The notes under the pieces are model-generated. The model was given only the letters and a program-made list of their open reading frames with translations, was not told the origin of the DNA and did no database searches. 51,657 nucleotides of DNA, from NCBI GenBank assembly GCA_029570205.1, contig JAKQSI010000010.1, positions 1 through 51,657 on the forward strand. The letters are read 5' to 3'. Shown one piece after another: positions 41,897 to 50,625 of this stretch. The position numbers and the translations under genes were made by a program. Origin of the DNA: Candidatus Omnitrophota bacterium (lineage in GTDB: Bacteria > Hinthialibacterota > Hinthialibacteria > Hinthialibacterales > JAKPRU01). Within the stretch, counting starts at the first letter, position 1. Each line of letters starts with the position of its first letter.

Positions 41897-42375
41897 TGCT
41901 GTTGATCCTTTCAAATAGATAGAATGATTAGATAGAATGATCGGAAGATATCTCACCCAAAACAATAAGTGGACTGGTTCCTATCCTACCCTTCCATCAT
42001 TGGCTGTCAAAGAGACTGAGATCGCCGGTTCCCGATTATATGGATCGGTGGATTCTCTTTCATATTGATCCGGCGACAAATCGCCCAGGGACGTCACCAC
42101 CCGTTTCCCAAGCTAAACCGTGGCGAATTCAGGTCAGGTGGGGGTTGGCATGAAACCCGGCCCAAATCCTGCGATCCCGAAGTCAGCCCCCCTTGTATTC
42201 TCCCCGAACTTCCGGGGGAAGCATAGGAGGCCCAATTCCTCCCCCGAAGATCGGGGGAGGTGAGGTGGGGGTTGACTGGCGAGAAGAGTCAGGTGGGGGT
42301 TGACTTCCTTCCCCGAAGGTGTACAGACCCGAGAGAGGGTTGAAATAACTCTTCCTTCTGTATGCTTGGCAGGAC
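41897..42375. repeat. 479-bp intergenic region with palindromic repeats
   Basis: Nothing recognisable from 41897 to about 42120. From there GTCAGGTGGGGGTTG-like words recur at about 42131-42148, 42259-42274 and 42288-42304, interleaved with CCCCGAACTTCCGGGGG and CCTCCCCCGAAGATCGGGGGAGG hairpins. These are the same class of element as at 3190-3240 and 34826-34847. The short ORFs here are repeat-derived. Confidence 0.55.
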
Positions 42376-44343
42376 TCACACAATCCGGCGGACTTCGGAT
42401 TCTCTGGGAAATCGAATGGTGATTTCCGCGCCGCCCTCCGGACGATTGGCCGCTCGAATTGTCCCCTGGTGGAACTCCTCCACGATGCTTTTCACCCAGA
42501 CCAGCCCCAAGCCGCCGCCGGAACCGGATCCTTTTGTGCTGTACCCGGCCCTGAAAATGCGCCCTATCTCCTTTTCATCCAGCAGGCGGCCGGTGTGATC
42601 GCGAATTCCCGGACCATCGTCACGCACAATGAACACGATGTGGTCTCCCTCACGGCGTAGTTGCACCTCAATCCGGCCGCCGACCAATCCATCCTCGCGT
42701 CGCTGGATGGCGTGAGCCGCATTAGCCAGGAGATTGAACACGGCCATTTTCAGAAGGCGTGGTTCAATGACGGCCTCACAGTTCGAGGAGATGTCCTGGA
42801 TTACCTCCAAACGTTGAGATGTGGACCGTATGAAAAGTTCACATACCTCATGCAGGTAGCGTCCCACATCCCCTCGTTCGTAGCAGGGTGCGCGAGCGGC
42901 TCCCAGTGCGCGATAGATATCCACCATCTCCTGTAAGAATTGCAGGTTATTTTTCAATCCCTCGAATGCCTGGAGAAGAACATCCGCGCGAGCCGGGTCC
43001 AACCGTACCGCTCCACTGTTCAGCGCGCGATGAATCGTATTCAAATCCCATTTCCCTCCCGCAATGATGTTGGTGAGATCGTGCCCCATACTCGTTGCCA
43101 GATTGACACTGAAGCGGTTTCGTTCCTCCGCAAGACGCCGAGAGAAACCGGCACATCGCAGCAGGCTGTTCTCAACAAGCCGCCGGATACGCTGCGCGCC
43201 TGCCGCCTGTAAAGACCCCTCCTCGTCCAGCAAAAAAATCAGCCCCGCCCGTTGTTCCTCCAACCGAAGAGGGATAACCCAACAGGCCGAGTTTGTGTCT
43301 CCAATGCTCCTTTGACTGATCTCCTCAGGCTGAAAATCCGGTGGTTCCTGAATGGTCGGAACCGGGGCCGTTCGGGTCCATGTGCCCATGGGTTCCCAGC
43401 CCCCGGTGTCAGGCTCCGGGATTTTCACGGAAACGGCGGTCAATGCAAAAGATTCGCCGATTGCCTGAGGAATATCCCGCAAGAGGCGGTGGCTCATCTC
43501 ATCCGCGGGAACCTCGTCGTACTGTTGGTAACTTTCCACAAGGCGATCCAGTTCCATCTCCAGGCGGACCTCACGCTGGGTCTCAGCGAGACGGTTGTAG
43601 GCCGCTTCGATATCCACGCGAGGCTGACGGATTATTTGAACGGTTCCCTCTGTCGCCAACTGTTCCAGGTGTCCCGCCACTCGACCGAGAGGAACAATCA
43701 GCCTTCGGTTCAACCACAAATAGAAAACAAGCGTTGTTATCACGAACACCAGCGCATATCCCCAGAAACGCAGCACCAGGTGTTCGATCTCCGGCCAACC
43801 CACCGGTGAGGTGTAGTACATCCATACGACCAATTCAAACCCGCGATTCGGGAAGGGAATCGTTCGGATTTGTGCGCGTGAAAAGTTGCGCGAAAGAAAA
43901 CAGTTGCGCCAATTATTCCACTGCCGAAACTTGGAAAGATTTGATTTATCGAAAATAACACGCTTCTCGCTGCCGAAAATCGTAATCCGATAGAGAGGAC
44001 TATTCTGCGTAAGATAACGATCCGCATTCTTACGAAAGAACTCCGTAAACCGTTCCTCGTATTGCTCGACGGTCTCGTTGGGACGAGGGTCGGAAACCGC
44101 TCGATTGGATTCTTCGTTAATCAACTTGAAATGCGGTTGCATCCGTTCCACATAGATACCCGAGCTTCGGATGATCTCATCCTTGCTGTTCACAAAAATC
44201 CTGTCGAGCATGACCAGGAAAACAACATCGAGGAGAACCAGAGATGTGACAGAGAACACGCGGTGCCAATATCCACGCGAACGACGGTATCCTGAGTACT
44301 CATCCGTCGGCTTGTTTATGGGCCAGGCATCCGGTCGATTCAT
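42376..44343 (-). CDS. Membrane sensor histidine kinase
   Basis: A 655-aa kinase. TM1 (about 31-50), a periplasmic sensor of about 135 residues, TM2 (about 190-211), a HAMP-like linker, a GAF-like domain (about 290-395), then the transmitter: H-box SMGHDLTNIIAG with His421, N-box AVFNLLANAAHAI (Asn537), G1 RDDGPGI (574-580) and G2 GSGGGLGL. The H-box has HD rather than HE, a known variant of NtrB/HisKA-like kinases. No response regulator is adjacent; the PAS-sigma54 activator at 46546 has no receiver domain. Its ATG overlaps the stop of the GT-C gene (ATGA), an unusual pairing of sensor and glycosyltransferase. Confidence 0.86.
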   Translation of the reverse strand: MNRPDAWPINKPTDEYSGYRRSRGYWHRVFSVTSLVLLDVVFLVMLDRIFVNSKDEIIRSSGIYVERMQPHFKLINEESNRAVSDPRPNETVEQYEERFTEFFRKNADRYLTQNSPLYRITIFGSEKRVIFDKSNLSKFRQWNNWRNCFLSRNFSRAQIRTIPFPNRGFELVVWMYYTSPVGWPEIEHLVLRFWGYALVFVITTLVFYLWLNRRLIVPLGRVAGHLEQLATEGTVQIIRQPRVDIEAAYNRLAETQREVRLEMELDRLVESYQQYDEVPADEMSHRLLRDIPQAIGESFALTAVSVKIPEPDTGGWEPMGTWTRTAPVPTIQEPPDFQPEEISQRSIGDTNSACWVIPLRLEEQRAGLIFLLDEEGSLQAAGAQRIRRLVENSLLRCAGFSRRLAEERNRFSVNLATSMGHDLTNIIAGGKWDLNTIHRALNSGAVRLDPARADVLLQAFEGLKNNLQFLQEMVDIYRALGAARAPCYERGDVGRYLHEVCELFIRSTSQRLEVIQDISSNCEAVIEPRLLKMAVFNLLANAAHAIQRREDGLVGGRIEVQLRREGDHIVFIVRDDGPGIRDHTGRLLDEKEIGRIFRAGYSTKGSGSGGGLGLVWVKSIVEEFHQGTIRAANRPEGGAEITIRFPRESEVRRIV

Positions 44344-45677
44344 ATCGGCGTATCCTCGGGAGACACGCGGAGTTTGAGCAGGGCAAGCACGGCCAGCAGA
44401 AATCCCGCAAGTGTCGCAGCCAGAATCCGCGTGGATGCATAAACCAGAAAATACTGCAAAACCCCGAAATCAAGGAGTACAACAGGCATCTGAGCCACAA
44501 AGCGGGCGTGGTTTGCAATTCCCCCGAACGGCCAGAGATAGACCAGCATTTCCTCCGTAACGCCCTGCCCGTACAGCCTTGCGATCCCATCATTGAAATC
44601 CACCGCAATTCCGAGTAATTGGATGAATATCCCGAGCATTGTCAAAAACCAGAACGCATAACATCTTATCGGTCCGTGAAAACTGCCTGTTTCCAGGGCC
44701 AGCGGAGCGGCGAGCAACGGAATCAGCGGAACCAGGTGACGAGACCCCCAAGCCCACCCGCCCCACCAGTTTGCCCACCATCCGTAAAACACCAGCATCG
44801 GTCCGACCACCAGCCACCAGGGTCCCCACCAATCACTCCCCCGACTCCCCCAGAGAACAAGCGGTAACAGAAGCAGGATCGGATTGTACAGAAAAAGGCT
44901 TTTGCCCAGCGAGAAGAAAAATCCATACAGTCCCTCAAACGGCAATGGATTGAATCCCCCCTCATACCCCGCAACCCCCCCCCACCGGGACCACTGATAT
45001 CCGATCACCAGGGCGGCCAATCCCCCCGCCATCAGAATGCCGGGCCAGAGATCCGAGAACACAGCCGGCTTCTTTTGCCGAAATCCCAACACGATCAATC
45101 CGGGAAAAAGCAGAAGAAACTCCAGACGGAATCCCACCAGCAACCCGGCCCAAAGCCCGGCAAACAGGAAATCCTTCTTTTGACCCAATTGCCGGTATCG
45201 GCAGATTGACCAAAGCAGCAGGGTCAGAAGGAGCATCGCGGGGATCTTGTTGTATTCGTATCGCGAATACGGAAGTATCATTGTCGAGAGACCCGCTGCC
45301 AGCGCGACATTCCGTGAGGCCGCCAGGCCCGCTCCCATCTCTCTACACAGCAGAAACAGCGCAGCGCAGGCCATTGCTGCCAGAACACCGTTCATCCAGC
45401 ACAGGGCGCGACGGCGAATCCCATCCGGGTCCGAATCGGGATGGTTCGCCACCAACCAATCTCCCAATTTGTAAAAAGGAATAAAAACCAAAGCATGAAA
45501 CACGCCCTGTTTCAGGCGAACCTGCGGGAACATCTCTCCCCTGTCCACGATAGACTGCGTCAGCTGGTAGACCGCGTTCGCATCCACGGTATAGCCCGGT
45601 TTCGCCCCTTGCAACAGGAGATAGGTTGCGGCGAAGAACAGGAAAATCAGCAGGCTATGCCGGGAATTCACCTTCAT
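44340..45677 (-). CDS. Polytopic membrane protein, GT-C glycosyltransferase-like
   Basis: A 445-aa inner-membrane protein with about ten to eleven TM helices. After TM1 the loop GAKPGYTVDANAVYQLTQSI resembles the catalytic first loop of PMT/GT39 and related GT-C proteins, with an Asp in the usual place. A motif SRYEYNKIPAMLLL precedes the central helices. Trp-rich loops (WWGPWWLVVG, GWWANWWGGWAWG) follow in the middle. The family call is by architecture; substrate unknown. It is the first gene of a pair with the histidine kinase (4-nt overlap). Start ATG 45677. Confidence 0.6.
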   Translation of the reverse strand: MKVNSRHSLLIFLFFAATYLLLQGAKPGYTVDANAVYQLTQSIVDRGEMFPQVRLKQGVFHALVFIPFYKLGDWLVANHPDSDPDGIRRRALCWMNGVLAAMACAALFLLCREMGAGLAASRNVALAAGLSTMILPYSRYEYNKIPAMLLLTLLLWSICRYRQLGQKKDFLFAGLWAGLLVGFRLEFLLLFPGLIVLGFRQKKPAVFSDLWPGILMAGGLAALVIGYQWSRWGGVAGYEGGFNPLPFEGLYGFFFSLGKSLFLYNPILLLLPLVLWGSRGSDWWGPWWLVVGPMLVFYGWWANWWGGWAWGSRHLVPLIPLLAAPLALETGSFHGPIRCYAFWFLTMLGIFIQLLGIAVDFNDGIARLYGQGVTEEMLVYLWPFGGIANHARFVAQMPVVLLDFGVLQYFLVYASTRILAATLAGFLLAVLALLKLRVSPEDTPI

Positions 45678-45916
45678 TTTTCATCCAAATCGACAAGATC
45701 GATGAGTAGAATAACATCGCATAGACCTTATGGGTATTGAGAAATCCCATTCCTGTGGAAAAAGGGTGCGTTTGGAGAAAGACTCAGGACCCAAGCCCTC
45801 TGCCTTCGGGAGAGGATCGGGGTGCAGGCGTCTTCGAGTGACAGTCACATCTTGCCTCATGCCGCTCTTCCCCGACAGCATGTCAAGCCAATTCTCTTGG
45901 AGAGCGCCCGTAACGA
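45678..45916. other. Intergenic region with one repeat hairpin
   Basis: Mostly unremarkable. At about 45790-45822 CCAAGCCCTCTGCCTTCGGGAGAGGATCGGGG is another copy of the CTCTCCC/GGGAGAG repeat class seen elsewhere in the window. Confidence 0.4.
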
Positions 45917-46249
45917 TCACGTGGTGGACGCCTCGTCTTCATCCTCAAAGGAATTCAACAGAATGGAATGAATTTGTGTGATCCCTATCCGGACATGGGC
46001 CGCGGCCAGAACCAGGTTGTTCAATTCATCCTCCCGGCTGCCTTTGTTCCGGATGGACTCGATCGCCGCTTCGATATGCTGCAAGACGATTTTGCCGGTT
46101 TCGTAAAAATCCGTCGTGGCCTCCATAATTGGATCAATTCCCCATGTGACTCTGTTTTCGCCGGCTTCCACTTTCGTCCGGATTTCATGGAGCTCTCGAA
46201 GCATCTGATCGAGAACCATGTCCCGCAAAAAACGTTTTTGTTTTTCCAT
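45917..46249 (-). CDS. Small helical cytoplasmic protein of unknown function
   Basis: A 110-aa protein when started at ATG 46249 with GGTGGAG 6 nt upstream; a GTG four codons earlier falls within this SD. Predicted almost wholly alpha-helical with regular heptads (DQMLRELHEIRTKVEAGE, LQHIEAAIESIRNK, NLVLAAAHVRIGITQIHSIL) and an acidic tail. No family recognised. It is divergent from the sigma54 activator 296 bp away; that gap holds no gene I can support. Confidence 0.55.
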   Translation of the reverse strand: MEKQKRFLRDMVLDQMLRELHEIRTKVEAGENRVTWGIDPIMEATTDFYETGKIVLQHIEAAIESIRNKGSREDELNNLVLAAAHVRIGITQIHSILLNSFEDEDEASTT

Positions 46250-46545
46250 GCTGTTCTCCACCTGATTTACAGGGCTGCCCCCGCCCTTTCTGCCGCCGCT
46301 CTTTCATATCAGGAGCCGTCCGTAGAGTCAATGATCGCCGCTGCGAAACGGACGGTTTGCCGAGGGTTTTTGCCCGGGTTCCCAAGGTGACCTCATTTGG
46401 AAGTCTCGGATCGGGCATGTACGATAACCATCGTGAAATCCCATAAAAAATGATACTTCAATGTGACTCTCAAAGTCAGAAATCATAACCTTTCTCCGTA
46501 TCGGCGGAATGAGTTTCATGCTGTCTATCGGGAGGTGGACCGGAT

Positions 46546-47973
46546 TTGGTGACTGACACAAAGCAGCATTCTCCTCCGGGAATAACCGCGGTAATCCTGG
46601 ACTCGGTGGCCGACGGAGTGTTTACAGTGGACGAACAGTTCCTTATCACCTCGTTCAATCGTGCCGCCGAACAGATTACCGGTGTCTCTCGCAAGGAGGC
46701 GATTGGACGGCCGTGCTGCGAGGTGTTACGCGCAGATATCTGCGAGGCGGGGTGTGCGCTGAAAGACGCCATGAATTCCGGTCAGCCTGTGATTGACCGC
46801 ACCGTTCATATCCTTCGTACAAACGGCGAGTTGGCTCCCGTCAGTATCCGCTGTGCTGTGCTGAGAGATGATCGGCAAAAGATGATCGGTGGTGTGGAAA
46901 CCTTTCGAGACCTTTCCCTGGTGGAGGAACTGCGTCGTCGGATCCATCAGCAACATACTCTCGGCGACATTGTTTCCCGCAACCACAGGATGCAGCAACT
47001 TTTCGCCGTTCTCCCTCAGATCGCCTCAACCGACAGCACCGTCCTCATTGAGGGCGAAAGCGGAACCGGTAAGGAGGTCCTGGCGCGATCTATACACGAT
47101 CTCAGCCCCAGACGAGAGAAACCGCTGATTACCGTGAACTGCGCCGCCCTGCCGGATACCCTGCTGGAATCGGAATTGTTCGGATATGTCGCGGGGGCGT
47201 TTACCGATGCGAAACGGGATAAACCCGGACGCTTTGCGCTGGCGGATGGCGGCACGATTTTTTTCGATGAAATCGGGGATATCTCGCCGGCCCTGCAAGT
47301 CCGGCTCCTTCGTGTGATCCAGGAACGGACCTTTGAGCCGTTGGGATCCACACGGACCTTAAAGGTCGATGTCCGGGTGATTTCCGCCACGAACCGGGAT
47401 TTGAAAAAAGAAGTGGAAGAAGGAAGGTTCCGGGAAGACCTGTTCTACCGGATCAATGTAGTAAGGCTTGCTCTGCCCCCATTGCGGGAACGCAAAGAAG
47501 ATATCCTCCTGCTCGCAGAACAATTCATCAACCGGATGAACCGCTTGCAGGGTAAGAATATCTCCGGCCTCTCGGATGAATCCACTGCCGCGATGATGAG
47601 GTACAACTGGCCCGGTAACATTCGGGAGTTGGAAAATGCCATCGAACACGCTTTTGTGCTTTGCCGGAGCGAATGGATCGAATTGCGCCACTTGCCCGAA
47701 ACCCTTCGGGGAATGAAACCCGGCGGAACACCACGCTATAAAAGCGCCACATTACGGGAAATCGAACGTCAGGCTATTTATGAGGCTCTCATTCGAAACA
47801 AGTGGAGACGGCTCGCCACAGCCAGGGAACTCGGAATTAACAAGACAACGCTCTGGCGTAAGATTCGACAGTATTCGCTGGAACCGCCGGACTCCGGTCA
47901 ATCCGATTCGACTCGGAAAGACAACAAGGGCAGGCACAAGGGCCTCCGCCTACGACATATCGAGGATTCGTAG
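46546..47973 (+). CDS. PAS-domain sigma54-dependent transcriptional activator
   Basis: A 475-aa enhancer-binding protein. The N-terminal PAS domain (about 12-120) holds a Cys cluster (Cys57, Cys58, Cys66, Cys70). The central AAA+ domain has Walker A GESGTGKE (170-177), the sigma54-contacting loop GAFTDA (217-222), Walker B TIFFDEIGD and the arginine-finger region. The C-terminal Fis-type HTH is RRLATARELGINKTTLWRKI. GAFTDA in place of GAFTGA is a recurring variant in PAS-type relatives. The PAS cysteines suggest redox, metal or nitric-oxide sensing. GTG start at 46546 with GGAGGTGG upstream. No obvious -24/-12 target promoter was seen nearby. Confidence 0.87.
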   Translation: MVTDTKQHSPPGITAVILDSVADGVFTVDEQFLITSFNRAAEQITGVSRKEAIGRPCCEVLRADICEAGCALKDAMNSGQPVIDRTVHILRTNGELAPVSIRCAVLRDDRQKMIGGVETFRDLSLVEELRRRIHQQHTLGDIVSRNHRMQQLFAVLPQIASTDSTVLIEGESGTGKEVLARSIHDLSPRREKPLITVNCAALPDTLLESELFGYVAGAFTDAKRDKPGRFALADGGTIFFDEIGDISPALQVRLLRVIQERTFEPLGSTRTLKVDVRVISATNRDLKKEVEEGRFREDLFYRINVVRLALPPLRERKEDILLLAEQFINRMNRLQGKNISGLSDESTAAMMRYNWPGNIRELENAIEHAFVLCRSEWIELRHLPETLRGMKPGGTPRYKSATLREIERQAIYEALIRNKWRRLATARELGINKTTLWRKIRQYSLEPPDSGQSDSTRKDNKGRHKGLRLRHIEDS

Positions 47974-48003
47974 GGGCAACCCCCCGTGGTCGCCCAGAAA
48001 TAC

Positions 48004-48654
48004 CTACGCAAGATTCCCCCACAACAAATCATCTATTGCCTCACGGATCAGCTCCTCCGCTTCCACCCCTTCCTGCTCGGCTGCTTGTTTCAGTCGCTCC
48101 AGCTGAACGCGAGAAAGTTCGAGCGAGATTCGACTGCGAGTCTCTTTGGGCGGAACCTGGATCGAGTCTCCGCCGGAATGCAGCGCAACATAAAGCGCCT
48201 CCTCGGCATGGCGCAGAATCTCCGCGCGGGTTACTCCATGCTGCGGGAACTCCGCCAGACCTCCGGTGAGAATCACCGTGTCCCATCGACCGCGTTCGCT
48301 TACTTCCTTATGGAACTTTTGCCGGATATCTTTGACCGCTCTGCTCGCTTCCTCCAGAGCGCAGCCCGGGCAGAGACAGATCATCCCCATTTCGCCATAT
48401 CGGTCGTACAGGAAATCCTTTGGGGTTTCCTTTTGCAACAGCCTGGCTAGAATCTTCAGGGTGGGCATGTACTCCGACGAGACATAGCGCGAACACCGGG
48501 GATCCCCGATCTGCAAAATCGCCAGGCTCGTGGGAAGCCCGGATTCCGCCGACAGGGACAGAATCCGGTCAATCATCAATCGCTGATTCGGTGCGTCTGT
48601 TTTGCGAGACTTGCGCGGGAACAGTGTTTTCCCATCAATCAAAAGAATTCCCAT
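48004..48654 (-). CDS. Degenerate GGDEF-domain protein with C-terminal ribbon-helix-helix domain
   Basis: A 216-aa protein when started at ATG 48654 (GGGGAGAAG upstream). Residues about 20-165 follow the GGDEF fold: PTSLAILQIGDP, then DRYGEMGMICLCPGCALEEA where RYGGDEF is expected, then TGGLAEFPQHGVTRAEILRHAEEALYVAL. The catalytic GG(D/E)EF loop is GEMGM, so diguanylate cyclase activity is lost. Residues about 175-211 (RISLELSRVQLERLKQAAEQ, then EGVEAEELIREAIDDLL) look like an RHH DNA-binding domain of the CopG/Arc type. The fusion suggests a transcription factor controlled by a nucleotide-binding or dimerising GGDEF remnant. Confidence 0.7.
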   Translation of the reverse strand: MGILLIDGKTLFPRKSRKTDAPNQRLMIDRILSLSAESGLPTSLAILQIGDPRCSRYVSSEYMPTLKILARLLQKETPKDFLYDRYGEMGMICLCPGCALEEASRAVKDIRQKFHKEVSERGRWDTVILTGGLAEFPQHGVTRAEILRHAEEALYVALHSGGDSIQVPPKETRSRISLELSRVQLERLKQAAEQEGVEAEELIREAIDDLLWGNLA

Positions 48655-48835
48655 TCTACTTCTCCCCAATTCGGAGGATTGGCTCACCCATCCCCGTCCG
48701 TCACGCCGTTTGATACAAGCGGAACGGGCCGATCCGACAAGAACAAACAGGCCATTAAGACAACAACTTATTATACCACGACTATCACTATTCCGCCTTT
48801 TCCGCTAGGCTTTCGAATGCAATGTCGGGAGTTTT

Positions 48836-49351
48836 TTGTCCTGGGAGGCGCAGCCTTTCTTGAAACAACGGGCATTTCTCGAGAAGCATTTGGCAACGCT
48901 GACTCCATTGGCGGCGGATCTGCGCCGTCTGTCGCGGGGCTATACAAGGCACTTCATCTGGGAGCCTGATGAAGGCGACTGGTGTATTCACCAGGACCCC
49001 ATCTCTCACAAGAGCGCCCTGAAACTGGTCTGGATGGTGTGCGAATACGACGAATCCCATCCTGATCCCAATCACCATTCCCTGATCTTCCGAATTTCCT
49101 TCCCCGAAAATGGGTATGATGAGGAAATTGACGAAGGAGAAATTGACGATTGCCTCTGGCTGCCGACCGTAGGACAGTGCATGGAGTGGTTAAGCAACCG
49201 GCAGTGCGGTGTGGAACTGGTCCAGGTTGGAGATGCAACCCAAATCCGTTCCGTTATCGGGATTCCTTCCATTCAAGAGTGTTTTCCGACTCCGAATCAC
49301 GCGCTCATGACCGCCGTTCTTGCCGTGCTGAACCAGCCTCGAACAATGTAA
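48836..49351 (+). CDS. Conserved-looking hypothetical protein
   Basis: A 171-aa soluble acidic protein. The likely start is TTG 48836 with GGGAG 5 nt upstream; the only nearby ATG (48822) is out of frame. Features are a Trp/Asp-rich segment (RHFIWEPDEGDWCIHQDPIS), an acidic loop (GYDEEIDEGEIDDCLWLPTV) and a final helix. No signal peptide and no family I recognise. Codon use matches the neighbours. It may be cotranscribed with the small Cys-rich ORF and secreted protein that follow. It is transcribed away from the GGDEF-RHH gene, so a shared regulatory gap of about 180 bp is possible. Confidence 0.6.
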   Translation: MSWEAQPFLKQRAFLEKHLATLTPLAADLRRLSRGYTRHFIWEPDEGDWCIHQDPISHKSALKLVWMVCEYDESHPDPNHHSLIFRISFPENGYDEEIDEGEIDDCLWLPTVGQCMEWLSNRQCGVELVQVGDATQIRSVIGIPSIQECFPTPNHALMTAVLAVLNQPRTM

Positions 49352-49458
49352 TCCGACAACAGGTAGCAAAATGCGAGCTTCTCATAAGGCCTGGAGACGT
49401 ATATGCTGGACTGGAAAAACGAATCGCTTTCCGGGGAAAAAGTGGAATGCGTTGTACG

Positions 49459-49620
49459 ATGCACATCTGTTATTGGAACGGCGGCGGCTACTGCGTCTGT
49501 GAACTGGAAGTTGCTTCCCTCATACCGGACTCGGATTCCTGTCCGAATTTCGAGGAAGAAGCAGAAAAAGACGATCCTTTGTTTTCGACACAGATTCAAA
49601 AACCCGAACCGGAAGGATGA
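49459..49620 (+). CDS. Cys-rich small protein
   Basis: A 53-aa ORF, MHICYWNGGGYCVCELEVAS and then an acidic tail. Cysteines at positions 4, 12, 14 and 26 could form a metal site or disulfides. The start is uncertain (another Met lies four codons upstream). The stop is 7 nt before the next ATG and its last codons contain that gene's SD (GGAAGG), which suggests a real upstream cistron. Other frames over this stretch lack this punctuation. Function unknown. Confidence 0.4.
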   Translation: MHICYWNGGGYCVCELEVASLIPDSDSCPNFEEEAEKDDPLFSTQIQKPEPEG

Positions 49621-49627
49621 CAAAGTC

Positions 49628-50599
49628 ATGAACAGAATAATGTGGACTCCGGCGATCATCCTGGCTCTGTTCACCGTAACATACGCCTCCGATTCCTCCC
49701 CCTCCGAATCCGGCCTTCGCATTCAGTCCATTGCGCTCAATTCCGATGCCTTCCTGATGCGGCACGATCTCTCCCCGCAGAAAAAAATCAACTGGCGATT
49801 CCGGCCCGTGAATTCAACGATGGAGAATTTGCTGATCCCTTCGGCGGACGGTTCTCAACTTAAATGGAATCTTTCCGCAGAATTGATCGAACCCAGTCCG
49901 GGAATAGCAAACTGTGCGCTCATAATGGAACGGAAACACGGGCTGTGGGATATCGCCTCCCGGCAGGAGATTCGGATCGACCGGGCGGAAGCGCTCAACC
50001 CATACCTGCCGGATTCCGTCCCGCTGACCATTGCTTCCGGAGTTCTTGCAGCCAGTGACACACTGTCCATCCGGGGAACGCAATTGGACACAACGGTTCA
50101 TGTGGCGCTGTATCGCTCGGATTTCGAGCCTCGCGTGCAGACCGTCAGCGCCCTGTTTACCGGCGGGATGTCGCAATTTGCGGTCAAGGCTATTCAGGAC
50201 GCACACGGAGACATCATTCTGGACCCCGTTCACATTCAAGGCGATTTGAACGATCCCAATTTCAATCCTCGCAACGAACTGATGGTCAACCTGCGCAATC
50301 AGGTATTGATGCGGATCTTTCGCGGTTCCACCACCATCCCCAGAGAGGCTGTCCAGCAGCTGACCGGCAACATATCTTCCATGCCGGGTAATGTGTTTGG
50401 TCAAGCGGAAACGATTCTCAATACAGCGGGGAAAGTAACGGGTAAAGTGGGGTCGACAGCCCTGGATGCCGGGGCCGGGGTCGCCGGGACCGCTCAGAAG
50501 GCCGGTGAAACCGCCACGGATGCCGCCAAAACCACCGTAGAAGGTGTAGGCTCCATTCTGAAAGGCATTTTCAATCGCGAGAAAAAAGCAGAAGAATAA
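49628..50599 (+). CDS. Secreted/periplasmic protein of unknown function with amphipathic C-terminal tail
   Basis: A 323-aa protein. The signal peptide MNRIMWTPAIILALFTVTYA has likely cleavage after Ala20; upstream in-frame codons do not form a leader, so ATG 49628 is preferred. The body is beta-rich with a segment LSIRGTQLDTTVHVALYRSD and LDPVHIQGDLNDPNFNPR, faintly like AsmA/DUF748 tails. The final 70 residues are Ala/Gly/Thr-rich with 11-residue-like periodicity (TAGKVTGKVGSTALDAGAG, TATDAAKTTVEGVG), suggesting an amphipathic membrane-surface helix. No family confirmed. The aldolase gene begins 26 bp downstream. Confidence 0.6.
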   Translation: MNRIMWTPAIILALFTVTYASDSSPSESGLRIQSIALNSDAFLMRHDLSPQKKINWRFRPVNSTMENLLIPSADGSQLKWNLSAELIEPSPGIANCALIMERKHGLWDIASRQEIRIDRAEALNPYLPDSVPLTIASGVLAASDTLSIRGTQLDTTVHVALYRSDFEPRVQTVSALFTGGMSQFAVKAIQDAHGDIILDPVHIQGDLNDPNFNPRNELMVNLRNQVLMRIFRGSTTIPREAVQQLTGNISSMPGNVFGQAETILNTAGKVTGKVGSTALDAGAGVAGTAQKAGETATDAAKTTVEGVGSILKGIFNREKKAEE

Positions 50600-50625
50600 C
50601 CATTCCCAATAGAAAGGAACAAAGT

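Noticed and set aside
47190-47215. GAFTDA in place of GAFTGA as an inactivating change
   Set aside because: This variant recurs among PAS-type sigma54 activators and the rest of the AAA+ domain is intact.
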